Shown here: one piece after another, positions 56,552 through 64,000 of the stretch | Numbering within the stretch: position 1 is the first letter of the stretch | Layout: the number at the start of each line of letters is the position of its first letter | Source of the DNA: Streptomyces broussonetiae | GTDB lineage: Bacteria; Actinomycetota; Actinomycetes; Streptomycetales; Streptomycetaceae | Reading direction: 5' to 3' | DNA: 64,000 nucleotides | Assembly: GCF_009796285.1 (NCBI RefSeq) | Contig: NZ_CP047020.1 | Location: forward strand, 124,001-188,000 | Translations under genes and position numbers: made by a program | Notes under the pieces: generated by a model | Database searches by the model: none | What the model was told of the DNA's origin: nothing | The model's input: only the letters and a program-made list of their open reading frames with translations

Positions 56552-56893
56552 CCCATACCTCCGCTTCCTTGTCCTTTACCAGGTAAGACCGAGGCAGGCG
56601 GGGTAACTCATCGCCAGCCATGAAAATCGACCGGACAGGTCTCCTCAACAGGGCGAACGCTGCTTGATACGGCACCAGCCAGATCTTGCGGCGAAGGGTG
56701 GGACGGCCGATCAACCGCGAGCACTGGGTGACCGCAGAGTCGCCTGCTCGCTGGACCGGGCGCTGCCATGTGCACCGCGGGCCGGGGCGAACTGTCTCCC
56801 GGCCCGGCCCGCGCCACAGTGGCCCTTCCCCCGCCTGTCGGGGGCGCGGGCGGGCAGCCTGCGCCAGACCCGCCCCGGGGCGAGTGGGTCTGC
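56552..56893. other. Intergenic region
   Basis: About 340 bp between the VOC gene start and the end of the next HNH gene. GC-rich complementary stretches around 56777-56815 (GGGCCGGGG and CCCGGCCC) may act as a terminator for the HNH gene. I see no gene. Confidence 0.45.
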
Positions 56894-57526
56894 TCAGTTG
56901 GTGCAGGTGTCGAGCATTGAGGACAGTGCCGACTTCTCCGCCGCGGTCGTGGTCAGCTTCCATACCGACTTCACGTGCGTGTAGTCCTCCGCATACGTGC
57001 ACCAGAACCCGTGGTTGGCGGGCTTCCAGCCGTCCGGACCGCTGTCACCCTTCGAGGAGTTCGATGACTCCGACGCGATCAGAAGCTGGGGGTCTTTCAG
57101 GTCGTTCCCGAAAGCTTTGCGCTGGTCAGCGGTCCAGGTATCGGCGCCGGAGATCCAGGCCATGGCGAGGGGGACCATGTGGTCGATGGTCGCCTTCGTG
57201 ACATCGGTGACCGTGGTGTTGTCGTACACCGAGTACCAGGAACCGGAGGCGGGCTGGCAGCTGCCCGGCTTGTCCTGCACGTTCTTCCCGTCCCGGGCCA
57301 GCACCTCCTGCCGGGTCGTGCACCCGTCGGGCTGAGAGGCCCAGATGCCGAACTTGTCCCGGGCGTAGCCGTTCATCGAATGCGGAGTAGCAACGGTCAG
57401 CGCAGCCAGCTCGCTGCGGGCGGTCGACACCGGCGGCGGCGCGGGAGGATCCGCGAGAGCAGGCCCGGCAAAGACGACGGCCAGGAGCAGGCCGGCGGCG
57501 GGCAGACCGAAGTAGGCACGGCGCAT
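56894..57526 (-). CDS. Secreted HNH endonuclease family protein (DUF1524-like), copy 3
   Basis: A 210-aa exported protein with signal peptide MRRAYFGLPAAGLLLAVVFA, then GPALA|DPP. Mature domain: ARSELAALTVATPHSMNGYA, TTRQEVLARDGKNV, KATIDHMVPLAMAWISGADT (DH motif), FGNDLKDPQLLIASESSNSS, KGDSGPDGWKPANHGFWCTY, ending SSMLDTCTN. Same family as the genes at 51.2 and 52.1 kb but distinct in sequence, so not a recent copy. Predicted extracellular nuclease. Confidence 0.88.
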   Translation of the reverse strand: MRRAYFGLPAAGLLLAVVFAGPALADPPAPPPVSTARSELAALTVATPHSMNGYARDKFGIWASQPDGCTTRQEVLARDGKNVQDKPGSCQPASGSWYSVYDNTTVTDVTKATIDHMVPLAMAWISGADTWTADQRKAFGNDLKDPQLLIASESSNSSKGDSGPDGWKPANHGFWCTYAEDYTHVKSVWKLTTTAAEKSALSSMLDTCTN

Positions 57527-57872
57527 GAACTCTCCAATGACTGTGGGGGGTTGGAGATGGCTGTATGAGGAAACCGCAACTGCCGGACGGTGCGCTACGC
57601 GCGTTGAGCGGATACGAACAGCTCCCCCACCACTCGTTCACCACCCGGTCACCGTCACCCGGACAACCAGGGCGGACCGTTCGGCCGAGGAGGGAGCCCC
57701 AACGGTCGCCTCTCCCGGCAGTCGTGACGGCTGCGCTCGCGCCGGTGCAGCGGGCCGCGGCCCTCCAGGCGGGCATGCGCAGGCGAAGAGGCGGGCCACC
57801 CCCGCACCAGAGGTGGCCCGCCCGTACAACGCTGCTTCACCGGCCGGCGTCACCTACCCGCCGGCCTCCGCG
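57527..57872. other. Intergenic region with terminator-like hairpin
   Basis: Contains the promoter side of the HNH gene. Near the lamin-tail gene stop there is a hairpin GGCCGGCG/CGCCGGCC (57842-57849 with 57859-57866) that fits a terminator for that gene. No further gene seen. Confidence 0.5.
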
Positions 57873-58349
57873 TCAGCGCCGGTGGCCCCGGTCACGGCCC
57901 CAGGAGACCGCGTCGTCGATACGGCCGCGGTCGGTGCGCAGGGTCGCAGTGTCACCGCTGTTGTTCCACACGTAGTTCCGCCGGTCCTGGTACAGGTCCG
58001 AGCGGGTGTCCCGACCGATACCCGTGTGGACACGGACCGTTGCGCGCGGGGCGAGGCTGACGTGGCGGAAGGTGTAGGTGTGCCCGGCGTCGTCCCGCAG
58101 CGTCCAGCGGTCCAGGTTCACAGCCCTGCGGGTGCTGTTGGTGACATCCACCCACTCGGCGTTCAGCGAGCGGTTCGACCGGTCGTCCCGCCCCGGGGAG
58201 TCGTACTGCACCCTGCTGATGTACACCGCGGCGTGGGCCGCGCGGGCCGGCTGCTGGGCAGCCGCGGCCGGCAGCGCGACCGCACCGACAACGGCAGCGG
58301 CGATCGCGCCGGCAGCGGTCACACGACGGACGGAAGAAGAAACGGACAC
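57873..58349 (-). CDS. Secreted lamin-tail-domain protein
   Basis: A 158-aa protein with signal peptide (SVRRVTAAGAIAAAVVGAVA, LPAAAA|QQP). The lamin-tail (LTD) domain shows VYISRVQYDSPGRDDRSNRS, LNAEWVDVTNSTRRAVNLDR, WTLRDDAGHTYTFRHVSLAP, and ATVRVHTGIGRDT, with WNNSGDTATLRTDRGRIDDA at the end. LTD proteins in bacteria are often exported next to nucleases. GTG start at 58349 with GGGGGA upstream, chosen because the signal peptide begins there. Confidence 0.85.
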   Translation of the reverse strand: MSVSSSVRRVTAAGAIAAAVVGAVALPAAAAQQPARAAHAAVYISRVQYDSPGRDDRSNRSLNAEWVDVTNSTRRAVNLDRWTLRDDAGHTYTFRHVSLAPRATVRVHTGIGRDTRSDLYQDRRNYVWNNSGDTATLRTDRGRIDDAVSWGRDRGHRR

Positions 58350-58884
58350 AAGGTCCCCCTTCAAAGGTGCCCACACCCCGGACCGGACACAGCAATACAA
58401 AGCCGCAGGCCAGGCGGGGTGCGTTGTGCGGATGGCGGCCGGTCGGCCGCACAACCCACACCCTCCACCCGACACCTCCACACCGTGAGGGAAACGCGAA
58501 GAGTATTACTGATCAAACAAATTCCTGTTACTCACAACTGCAATGACCATCTATGCGTTGAATGCACCAGATTGACGACCCGTCGGGCTGTCAACGACGG
58601 AAATACGGGCCCCAGGCAACCATCCGCCAGCACCCGCCACCCCGTCACAACGAGCGCGTTCACCCGAAAGTGAGTAACAAGCCCTGACCTATGTCCAAGC
58701 GTGGCGTGCCGGACAGCAGGGAAACACCCGTTCTCGATGCCGACCACGGGCAGTCAGCCCGGCACTACTGGATGCCTTACTGGCACCGCGGCCTGAATGC
58801 CCGAGCAGGAACCCAGGCACGAGCCCCTCCACGCCATGGAAAGACAGGCAGGACGGTGATCGGATACGCCCCTACAGTGGGGCC
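58350..58884. other. Divergent intergenic region, locally AT-rich
   Basis: About 535 bp between divergent genes. The stretch 58500-58570 is much richer in A+T than its surroundings and probably contains promoters. I see no gene. Confidence 0.5.
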
Positions 58885-59391
58885 ATGGCAGCAGGCCAGC
58901 ACCCGGATATCGTCGTCAGCAGCGGCATCGAGATGCCCGTCCCCGCCGACGGCGAGCTGTGGGCGGTGGGCGCGGTGATCCTCAACCAGCAGGGCCGTGC
59001 CTTCGCCCTGAAACGCAGCCCCGACCGGCGGCTCTTCCCCGACTGCTGGGACATCGTGGGGGGCCACGTTGAGTCCGGCGAGACCCTGCTGGACACGATC
59101 GTGCGGGAGGTCCGGGAAGAGACGGGGTGGCGTCTGCGCCGGGTCCGGCGCCTGCTCAGCGTTACTACCTGGACCGGCGACGACGGCGACGGGCTGCGGC
59201 ACGAGGCCGACTACCTCGTCGAGGTCGACGGCGATCTGGACCACCCCGCCCTGGAATGGTCCAAGCACACCGCCTACGACTGGTTCGGCCCCGAAGACCT
59301 GCCCCGGCTCAAGGAGAACCGCGCACCTGGGGAGTTCCTCATCCACGAGCTGGTCGCTGCGGCGCTACAAGATCGCCCGGACACGCCCTAA
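58885..59391 (+). CDS. NUDIX hydrolase
   Basis: A 168-aa protein with a complete Nudix box GGHVESGETLLDTIVREVRE followed by ETGW. ELWAVGAVILNQQGRAFALK and RRLFPDCWDIVGG precede it, and LRHEADYLVEVDGDLDHPAL follows. Hydrolyses a nucleoside-diphosphate-linked substrate; which one cannot be told. ATG at 58885. Confidence 0.93.
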   Translation: MAAGQHPDIVVSSGIEMPVPADGELWAVGAVILNQQGRAFALKRSPDRRLFPDCWDIVGGHVESGETLLDTIVREVREETGWRLRRVRRLLSVTTWTGDDGDGLRHEADYLVEVDGDLDHPALEWSKHTAYDWFGPEDLPRLKENRAPGEFLIHELVAAALQDRPDTP

Positions 59392-59572
59392 TCACAGCGT
59401 GGGCACCAGGGGTGCACACGCCGCCGAGCGCGGTGAGCGTCTGCGCGTTGCTCGTCCATGCCCGTCCGCTCGGACAATGCGTCATTCGGATCTGGTCATT
59501 CTCGCCTGCGTAGACCCCTCCAAGATCGCAGTCCTCTTATGTTGCCGGGGACCACATCTTCAGGGGGTATCT

Positions 59573-60829
59573 GTGAAATCTGCCAGATGGGCTGTTCCTG
59601 TCGTCGTGAGCACGCTTGCCGTGCTGTTATCGCCCGCGACGGCGGCAGGTGCCAGCGGTCCGGATCCGTCCCGCATCACGTACACGGCAACCTACACGCC
59701 GCTGGACGATGCGGGTTCTGCCTCGGCCGGCAGCCCGGACGAGGCTGCGGGCGCTCGCGCCGGCGGGGGACGGCCGCCGGGCACCGACTTAAACTACCAC
59801 GACGTCACGTATGCCGAGTGTGTCAAGCACGGCAACAGTGCCGGCAAGCCGCAGTGGGTCAAGAACCACTTCGCCCTGTGCCGTCGGGGCACCGTCCAGG
59901 TCGTCGACAGGGACCGTGACACCGGTACGCCGGTCGGGACGCTCACCTACGTCGAGACGATCATCGGGTACGCCTTCCAGAACGAGCGGTCCGTCGCCTT
60001 CGACCAGTACATCGAGAACATCCAGGCCACGGGCAGCGTCAAAGAATCGACCACGTTCCTCGTCAACCGGTGGAACGAGGGAAGCGGGAACGGCGCCATC
60101 CTGCACAAGGGGGAAAAGCACGGCGGCGTCACGCAGGTCTCGGGCGGTTTCAGGGGCGAGATCGGCTCGGCCAACGAGGACCCCAGCATCAAGAGCTGGA
60201 AGAAGGACAGCATGGAGGTGCTGATCTTCGACGAGGACCAGGCCTCCGGCACCGGCAAGGACAAGGTCCACACGTACGACTTCGTACCCGCCACCTTCTT
60301 CATCTCCGACGGCAGCCACAACGAACAACTCCCCGAACCCAAGATCACCGTCCGGTTCGACAGCGCACCCTACGAGAAGTTCAAGAAGGGCAGCATCTTC
60401 CCTGGCATCCGCGCCACCATGAACTACGACCGCGCCGATCCTGACGTCAAGGAGACCGCGCAGCACATCTGGGACGCCCAGAACCACCCGGACAGGACCG
60501 TCCCCAAGAAGGCCGGCAAAAAGATACCGGGTGCTCTCACCTCCACCCCGCTGCAACGGATCTTCTACGACACAGCCCGGCGGCGGAAGAACCGCGACAC
60601 GGCGCGTGCGGTCTGCCAGGTGCAGTGGCCGAACTACTCCAGCCAGGGCAAGGACTGCGACGAATACCCCTTCAGTACCACGAAGGAAGGGGCCGCCAAG
60701 CCGGGCGGGAACTTCTCCGCGCGAGCACTGTCAAAGCAGGACAATCAGAAGGCGGGCTCCCAGCTCGCCACCTGGTACAACGACGACCGGATCCTGGACG
60801 GTGACGCCTTCTACGTCAATGTGAAGTAG
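59573..60829 (+). CDS. Secreted protein with C-terminal NucA/NucB-type DNase domain
   Basis: A 418-aa exported protein. Signal peptide VKSARWAVPVVVSTLAVLLS, PATAAGA|SGP. A long central beta-rich region (GTLTYVETIIGYAFQNERSV, EVLIFDEDQASGTGKDKVHT) is followed by a NucA/NucB-like domain. That domain shows YSSQGKDCDEYPFSTTKEGA with the metal-binding CDEYPF, then FSARALSKQDNQKAGSQLAT and WYNDDRILDGDAFYVNVK. GTG at 59573 with GGGGG upstream. Predicted extracellular DNase, sixth nuclease-like product in 11 kb. Confidence 0.87.
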   Translation: MKSARWAVPVVVSTLAVLLSPATAAGASGPDPSRITYTATYTPLDDAGSASAGSPDEAAGARAGGGRPPGTDLNYHDVTYAECVKHGNSAGKPQWVKNHFALCRRGTVQVVDRDRDTGTPVGTLTYVETIIGYAFQNERSVAFDQYIENIQATGSVKESTTFLVNRWNEGSGNGAILHKGEKHGGVTQVSGGFRGEIGSANEDPSIKSWKKDSMEVLIFDEDQASGTGKDKVHTYDFVPATFFISDGSHNEQLPEPKITVRFDSAPYEKFKKGSIFPGIRATMNYDRADPDVKETAQHIWDAQNHPDRTVPKKAGKKIPGALTSTPLQRIFYDTARRRKNRDTARAVCQVQWPNYSSQGKDCDEYPFSTTKEGAAKPGGNFSARALSKQDNQKAGSQLATWYNDDRILDGDAFYVNVK

Positions 60830-60840
60830 CCACCCGCTCT

Positions 60841-60869
60841 GTGGGGCGGCCGAGACGCTGTCGCCCCAC
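60841..60869. terminator. Bidirectional hairpin between convergent genes
   Basis: GTGGGGCG (60841-60848) pairs with CGCCCCAC (60862-60869). It lies between the NucA/NucB-type gene and the convergent hypothetical gene, 9-12 bp from each stop. Confidence 0.6.
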
Positions 60870-60877
60870 TGCCGGCC

Positions 60878-61321
60878 TCACGCCCACAGCTGGATCACGA
60901 AATGCTCGAACATACGGTACGCATCCAACTCTTCCTCGGGATCCTCCTGTTGCGGGCTGGCCAACACACGCACCCGGTAAGGGCCGGCACCGGCGAGTCG
61001 ATACTCCTCTGATGCCGGCTCCAGCATCAGATTGACCAGCTGAATCTCCTCAGACTCAAAAGAGACCGTGCTCGGCTCCCCCAAGCTGGCGAATCCCTCC
61101 CCCGACGGCACGTCAGGCGGCGAGTCCCACACCTCCACCCTCACCCTGGCCATCTGGTCCTCCAGATCGGACGCAACAACCACCGAGCCCTCATGGGCCA
61201 AGAACGTCAAGTCGTCCGGGAGCTGCGAGAAGGTGCCCTCTCTCTCGGGGTCGGTGTCGACCAACGCGAACAGGTGCCGCTCGACCAGCACAACCGCCGA
61301 GAACGAGCCCAAAAGCCCCAT
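60878..61321 (-). CDS. Hypothetical protein
   Basis: A 147-aa acidic, beta-rich protein: MGLLGSFSAVVLVERHLFAL, LPDDLTFLAHEGSVVVASDL, ARVRVEVWDSPPDVPSGEGF, VNLMLEPASEEYRLAGAGPY, RVRVLASPQQEDPEEELDAY. GGGAGG lies 5 nt before the ATG at 61321. No recognised domain; its composition suggests an intracellular binding or immunity-type protein, which I cannot support further. Confidence 0.7.
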   Translation of the reverse strand: MGLLGSFSAVVLVERHLFALVDTDPEREGTFSQLPDDLTFLAHEGSVVVASDLEDQMARVRVEVWDSPPDVPSGEGFASLGEPSTVSFESEEIQLVNLMLEPASEEYRLAGAGPYRVRVLASPQQEDPEEELDAYRMFEHFVIQLWA

Positions 61322-61450
61322 ATCACCCTCCCGTCGCCGAACACCGCACCAGTATCCCAAGCCCCACACCCAGCAAGACCAGACAAGACTGCCTTCCCCG
61401 CCCCGCTGCCCACGAGACCAGCTCCGCAGGCTGCTCTTCGGGGACAACCG

Positions 61451-61942
61451 TCACCTGTCCTGCGGCCGCCACCCGTGGAAGAAGGTCAGGCCCGGTCCGG
61501 CACCAAGATGAAGCGGCATGCCGGTGAGAAGGGTGCCGACGTCGATGCCCTGCCCGGGCCGCAGCACGGTGAAGCCCTGCCGCCTGCAGTAGGGCCCCAG
61601 GGGGCGCTGGGTGTCGAACTCGCCGAACAGCCCGTACACCTGCATGCACCGTGCCAGCAGCGCGGCCCCGATCCCGCGCCGACGGGCGTCCTCGGACACA
61701 GCGACCGCTTTGATCTTCGCGTACGTCAGCATCGACAACGGGATGTACCGCCTCCCTCCCGGTAGCCGGGCGAGCCCGGAGACGATCGTGCCCGAGGGGA
61801 CACCCAGCAACGCGCCGACGACCTGGCCGTCGCCGTCCCGCGCGACCAGCGGCAGGGACAGCTCGCCCGCGGCCCGCTGCAACTCCCCAGCCGCCCCGGC
61901 CCTCACGAGCCGTTCCCCAAGATCGGCGCCTGCAAGGGCGTC
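61451..61942 (-). pseudogene. GNAT-family acetyltransferase, N-terminus replaced by IS701 debris
   Basis: The remaining part shows a GNAT core: SLPLVARDGDGQVVGALLGV, LSMLTYAKIKAVAVSEDARR and RGIGAALLARCMQVYGLFGE (acetyl-CoA loop RRGIGAAL), ending GPGLTFFHGWRPQDR. At about 61942 the sequence changes to the N-terminal part of an IS701 transposase, so the natural start is lost. An in-frame ATG-like start inside the junction exists, so a shortened product is conceivable. Confidence 0.7.
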
Positions 61943-61944
61943 CC

Positions 61945-62241
61945 CGCCTCCCACGGGCTGGAGGTGATGAAGTGCGCCAGTGCCTGCCGGTTGCCGTCCT
62001 CACCCAACCGCGCGGCCATCGGCTCCACCGACTTGCGCCGACCGTCCAGCATCAGGCCCCGCAGATAGACCCCGCCGCACCTGCGCTGATCCGCCCGCGA
62101 GAACGGCTCGAACATGTCCGCCGCGAAGTCCTCCAGATCACACCGGACCGCGGCCAACTCCCCACCCAGCACACCCAGTCAACGACACACCTGATCAAAC
62201 GGACATGCCACCGGCGAATGAACCTGACCAAGCACTACTAG
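61945..62241 (-). pseudogene. IS701-family transposase N-terminal fragment and terminal repeat
   Basis: MLGGELAAVRCDLEDFAADM, FEPFSRADQRRCGGVYLRGL and MLDGRRKSVEPMAARLGEDG match the copy at 21.6-23.1 kb closely. The element end AACCTGACCAAGCACTACTAG is still present at 62221-62241. The rest of the element is gone; the coding fragment runs into the GNAT gene. Confidence 0.88.
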
Positions 62242-63097
62242 AACATGATCGATAGCGCCATCGATGAGCTGGCCGGATGGGACCTGACCCCGCCGGTGCT
62301 GGTGGCAGACGCCGGCTACGGCCAGAACGCCGACTTCCGGGGCGGGCTGGATGACCGGGGCATCGGATACGCCGTCGCCATCCGGTCGGACGTGACCGTC
62401 CACCCGCAGGACGCACAGCCCCTCATGCCGCCCTGGTCCGGCAACGGCCGCAAGCCGCAGCCCCGCTACCGGGACAAACCCGCCTCGGTGGCCGCCTGGG
62501 CCACCAGCCACGGGCGGCGGGCATTCACCGAGGTCACCTGGCGGGAAGGCTCACGTGGCCCAATGCGCTCGCGGTTCCTGGCGCTACGGGTACGGCCGGC
62601 CGGCGTGCGCCCCCGCCGCCTGGCCCAGGCCGCTGCCATCGCCCGCGACGGCCACTGGGACGGCGTCCTGCCCGAGGAGACACTGCTGGTCGAATGGCCC
62701 CAGGATGCCGAAGCACCCACCGACTACTGGCTCTCCAACCTGCCCGGAGACACCCCGCTGGCCGAACTGGTCCGCCTGGCCAAGATCCGCTGGCGCATCG
62801 AACACGACTACCGGGAGCTCAAACACAGCCTGGGCCTGGACCACTTCGAGGGCCGCTCCTGGAACGGCTGGCACCACCACGTCACCCTGGTCACCGCCGC
62901 CCACGCCTTCCCCACCGAACAGCGCCTGGCCCCAAAAGCTCACACACCGGCCTCACCCTCTACCAGATCCTCGACACCCTCCAAGACGTGCTGAACTGCT
63001 GGACCGGCCTGTGCACAACATGCCACCAGCCCCTGCCCCGACCCCGGACCAGACACCACCCAGCAAGATCTACCTCGACCTAACGGAGTCCTACTAG
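62242..63097 (+). pseudogene. IS701-family transposase C-terminal fragment
   Basis: IDSAIDELAGWDLTPPVLVA, DAGYGQNADFRGGLDDRGIG (second Asp) and RWRIEHDYRELKHSLGLDHF (Glu region) match the copy at 31.4-32.9 kb. The element end ACCTAACGGAGTCCTACTAG lies at 63078-63097. The N-terminal half is absent, and the fragment abuts the end of another IS701 at 62241, marking a recombination junction between two IS701 types. Confidence 0.88.
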
Positions 63098-63252
63098 CAG
63101 CCCCCAGCTGATCATCTGGGACTGCAAAGCCCACGCCAACCAAATCTGGCACCTGCCGGCCTGATCGAACCCGCATGTTTGCCCGCCGCGCTCCGCCGCC
63201 CAGTGGCGGGCACAGCCATTTGCATGGGAAGGGGGCGGGACGGGAAGGTGCT

Positions 63253-64000
63253 TCACACGGTCAGTTCGGCCGGTACGGAGCGCCGGAGGGTCTGGCCGCC
63301 GAGGACGGTGATCAGCATGGCGAGAGTGGCGGCCAGGCCGGCGACGAGTGACACGAGGCCGAAGGAGCTTCGCTCGACCAGGAAGCCGCCGATGGCCTTT
63401 CCGGCCGAATCGCCGATGGCGTCGGCCGTGGTGATCCACATGAATGCCTCGTTGGCGAAGTCGTTCGGCACGGTGCCGTCCAGCAGGAGGTAACGGCACG
63501 TGATCATGGGGGCGGCCGGCAGGCCGACCAACAGCGTCAGCAGCACCACGGCGGGCATCGAACGCGCGAGGGAGAGCGCGGTCATCAGCAGGGCGAGGAG
63601 CAACAGGATGGCCGCGTAACGGCGGTCGAGCGCGGACCTCCAGGTGCGGTGGCCGTACGCGAGCCCGCCCACGAGGCTGCCGATGGCGACCAGGGCGATC
63701 AGCAGCCCGGCGATGCCAGGGACGGCGTGCCGGGTGGCGTAGGCGGGGAGGTCGACTTCCACGACGGCGAAGGCGAAAGCGGTGGGCGCCGTCGTCGCGA
63801 TCAGGACGGCCAGCGGTCCGCTGGCCATCACGGCCGGCCTGCTCCACATCTGCACTGCGGCCCGGGGTTGGCTGCGAACCGCGGACAGCTGGCTGAAGAC
63901 CAGGGTCGCCGACCAGGTGAGGCAGGAGGTGGCGAGCAGGGCGAAGGTGGTCCCGACCTGCGCGATTGCGGCACCGGCGCCGGCCGGGCCGCCGATGTAT
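63253..64000 (-). CDS. MFS transporter, 5' part outside window
   Basis: Hydrophobic protein continuing beyond the right edge; the frame is open from 64000 (YIGGPAGAGAAIAQVGTTFA) to the stop at 63253. Segments such as PGIAGLLIALVAIGSLVGGL, YAAILLLLALLMTALSLARS and ADAIGDSAGKAIGGFLVERS are typical of the second half of a 12-helix MFS exporter. About the last 250 residues are visible. Substrate unknown. Confidence 0.82.
   Translation of the reverse strand, partial: YIGGPAGAGAAIAQVGTTFALLATSCLTWSATLVFSQLSAVRSQPRAAVQMWSRPAVMASGPLAVLIATTAPTAFAFAVVEVDLPAYATRHAVPGIAGLLIALVAIGSLVGGLAYGHRTWRSALDRRYAAILLLLALLMTALSLARSMPAVVLLTLLVGLPAAPMITCRYLLLDGTVPNDFANEAFMWITTADAIGDSAGKAIGGFLVERSSFGLVSLVAGLAATLAMLITVLGGQTLRRSVPAELTV

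Overview
The window is high-GC actinobacterial DNA, most like a Streptomyces or a close relative. The coding bias, the abundance of IS701, IS481, IS21, ISL3 and IS5 elements, the type I-E CRISPR repeat, the secreted proteins with Streptomyces-type signal peptides, and the DUF4259, Cmx and GH30 genes all point that way. About a third of the window is mobile DNA or its debris, so this looks like an accessory region, possibly a chromosome arm or a large plasmid.

Left part, 1-8.1 kb: a type I-E CRISPR-Cas locus. cas8e runs off the left edge and cas3 precedes it, both on the minus strand. A divergent array of 45 repeats runs on the plus strand. One spacer is split by an IS701-like element, and removing the element with one TA restores a 33-nt spacer. 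Six repeat-spacer units near the leader are tandemly duplicated. The cas3-cas8e gap holds a degenerate repeat pair whose short 'spacer' matches, next to an AAG, a site upstream of cas8e. It resembles a crRNA-like autoregulator.

8.1-24.8 kb: a mobile-element patchwork. It contains an ISL3 element with very long inverted repeats, a 5'-truncated group II intron inserted antisense in a resolvase gene, a Tn3 tnpA remnant, ISL3 and IS481 remnants, an IS21 element nested in the IS481, and two IS701 elements sharing a CTAG. The patchwork encloses a translationally coupled gene pair (a Bell-like small protein plus an NB-ARC/TPR protein), a DUF4259 gene and a Cmx-type chloramphenicol exporter.

24.8-31.2 kb: a lytic-transglycosylase-like gene, a VOC gene, and a two-component system divergent from a four-gene ABC-2 exporter operon with a clear dyad between them.

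31.4-50 kb: another IS701, decayed genes, a secreted repeat protein, a secreted GH30 glycosidase with a seven-unit lectin-like repeat domain, and a second Bell-like gene. This second Bell-like gene is coupled to a single-pass membrane protein. Then come a lipoprotein, an IS5 element, a methyltransferase, an M48 protease, GNAT and small membrane genes, and an IS5-like element with a passenger ORF.

50-61 kb: a dense set of exported proteins dominated by nucleases or nuclease-like proteins (three HNH/DUF1524-type, two DHxxPLELGG-type, one NucA/NucB-type), with DUF3761 and lamin-tail proteins among them and small cytoplasmic enzymes (GNAT, VOC, DUF1905, NUDIX) between them. The right edge holds IS701 debris and a partial MFS gene.

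The two most interesting signals are the crRNA-like element in the cas promoter region and the two paralogous Bell-like gene pairs. In each pair the partner proteins share a short, pair-specific, Gly/His-rich motif, as expected for amyloid-type signalling.
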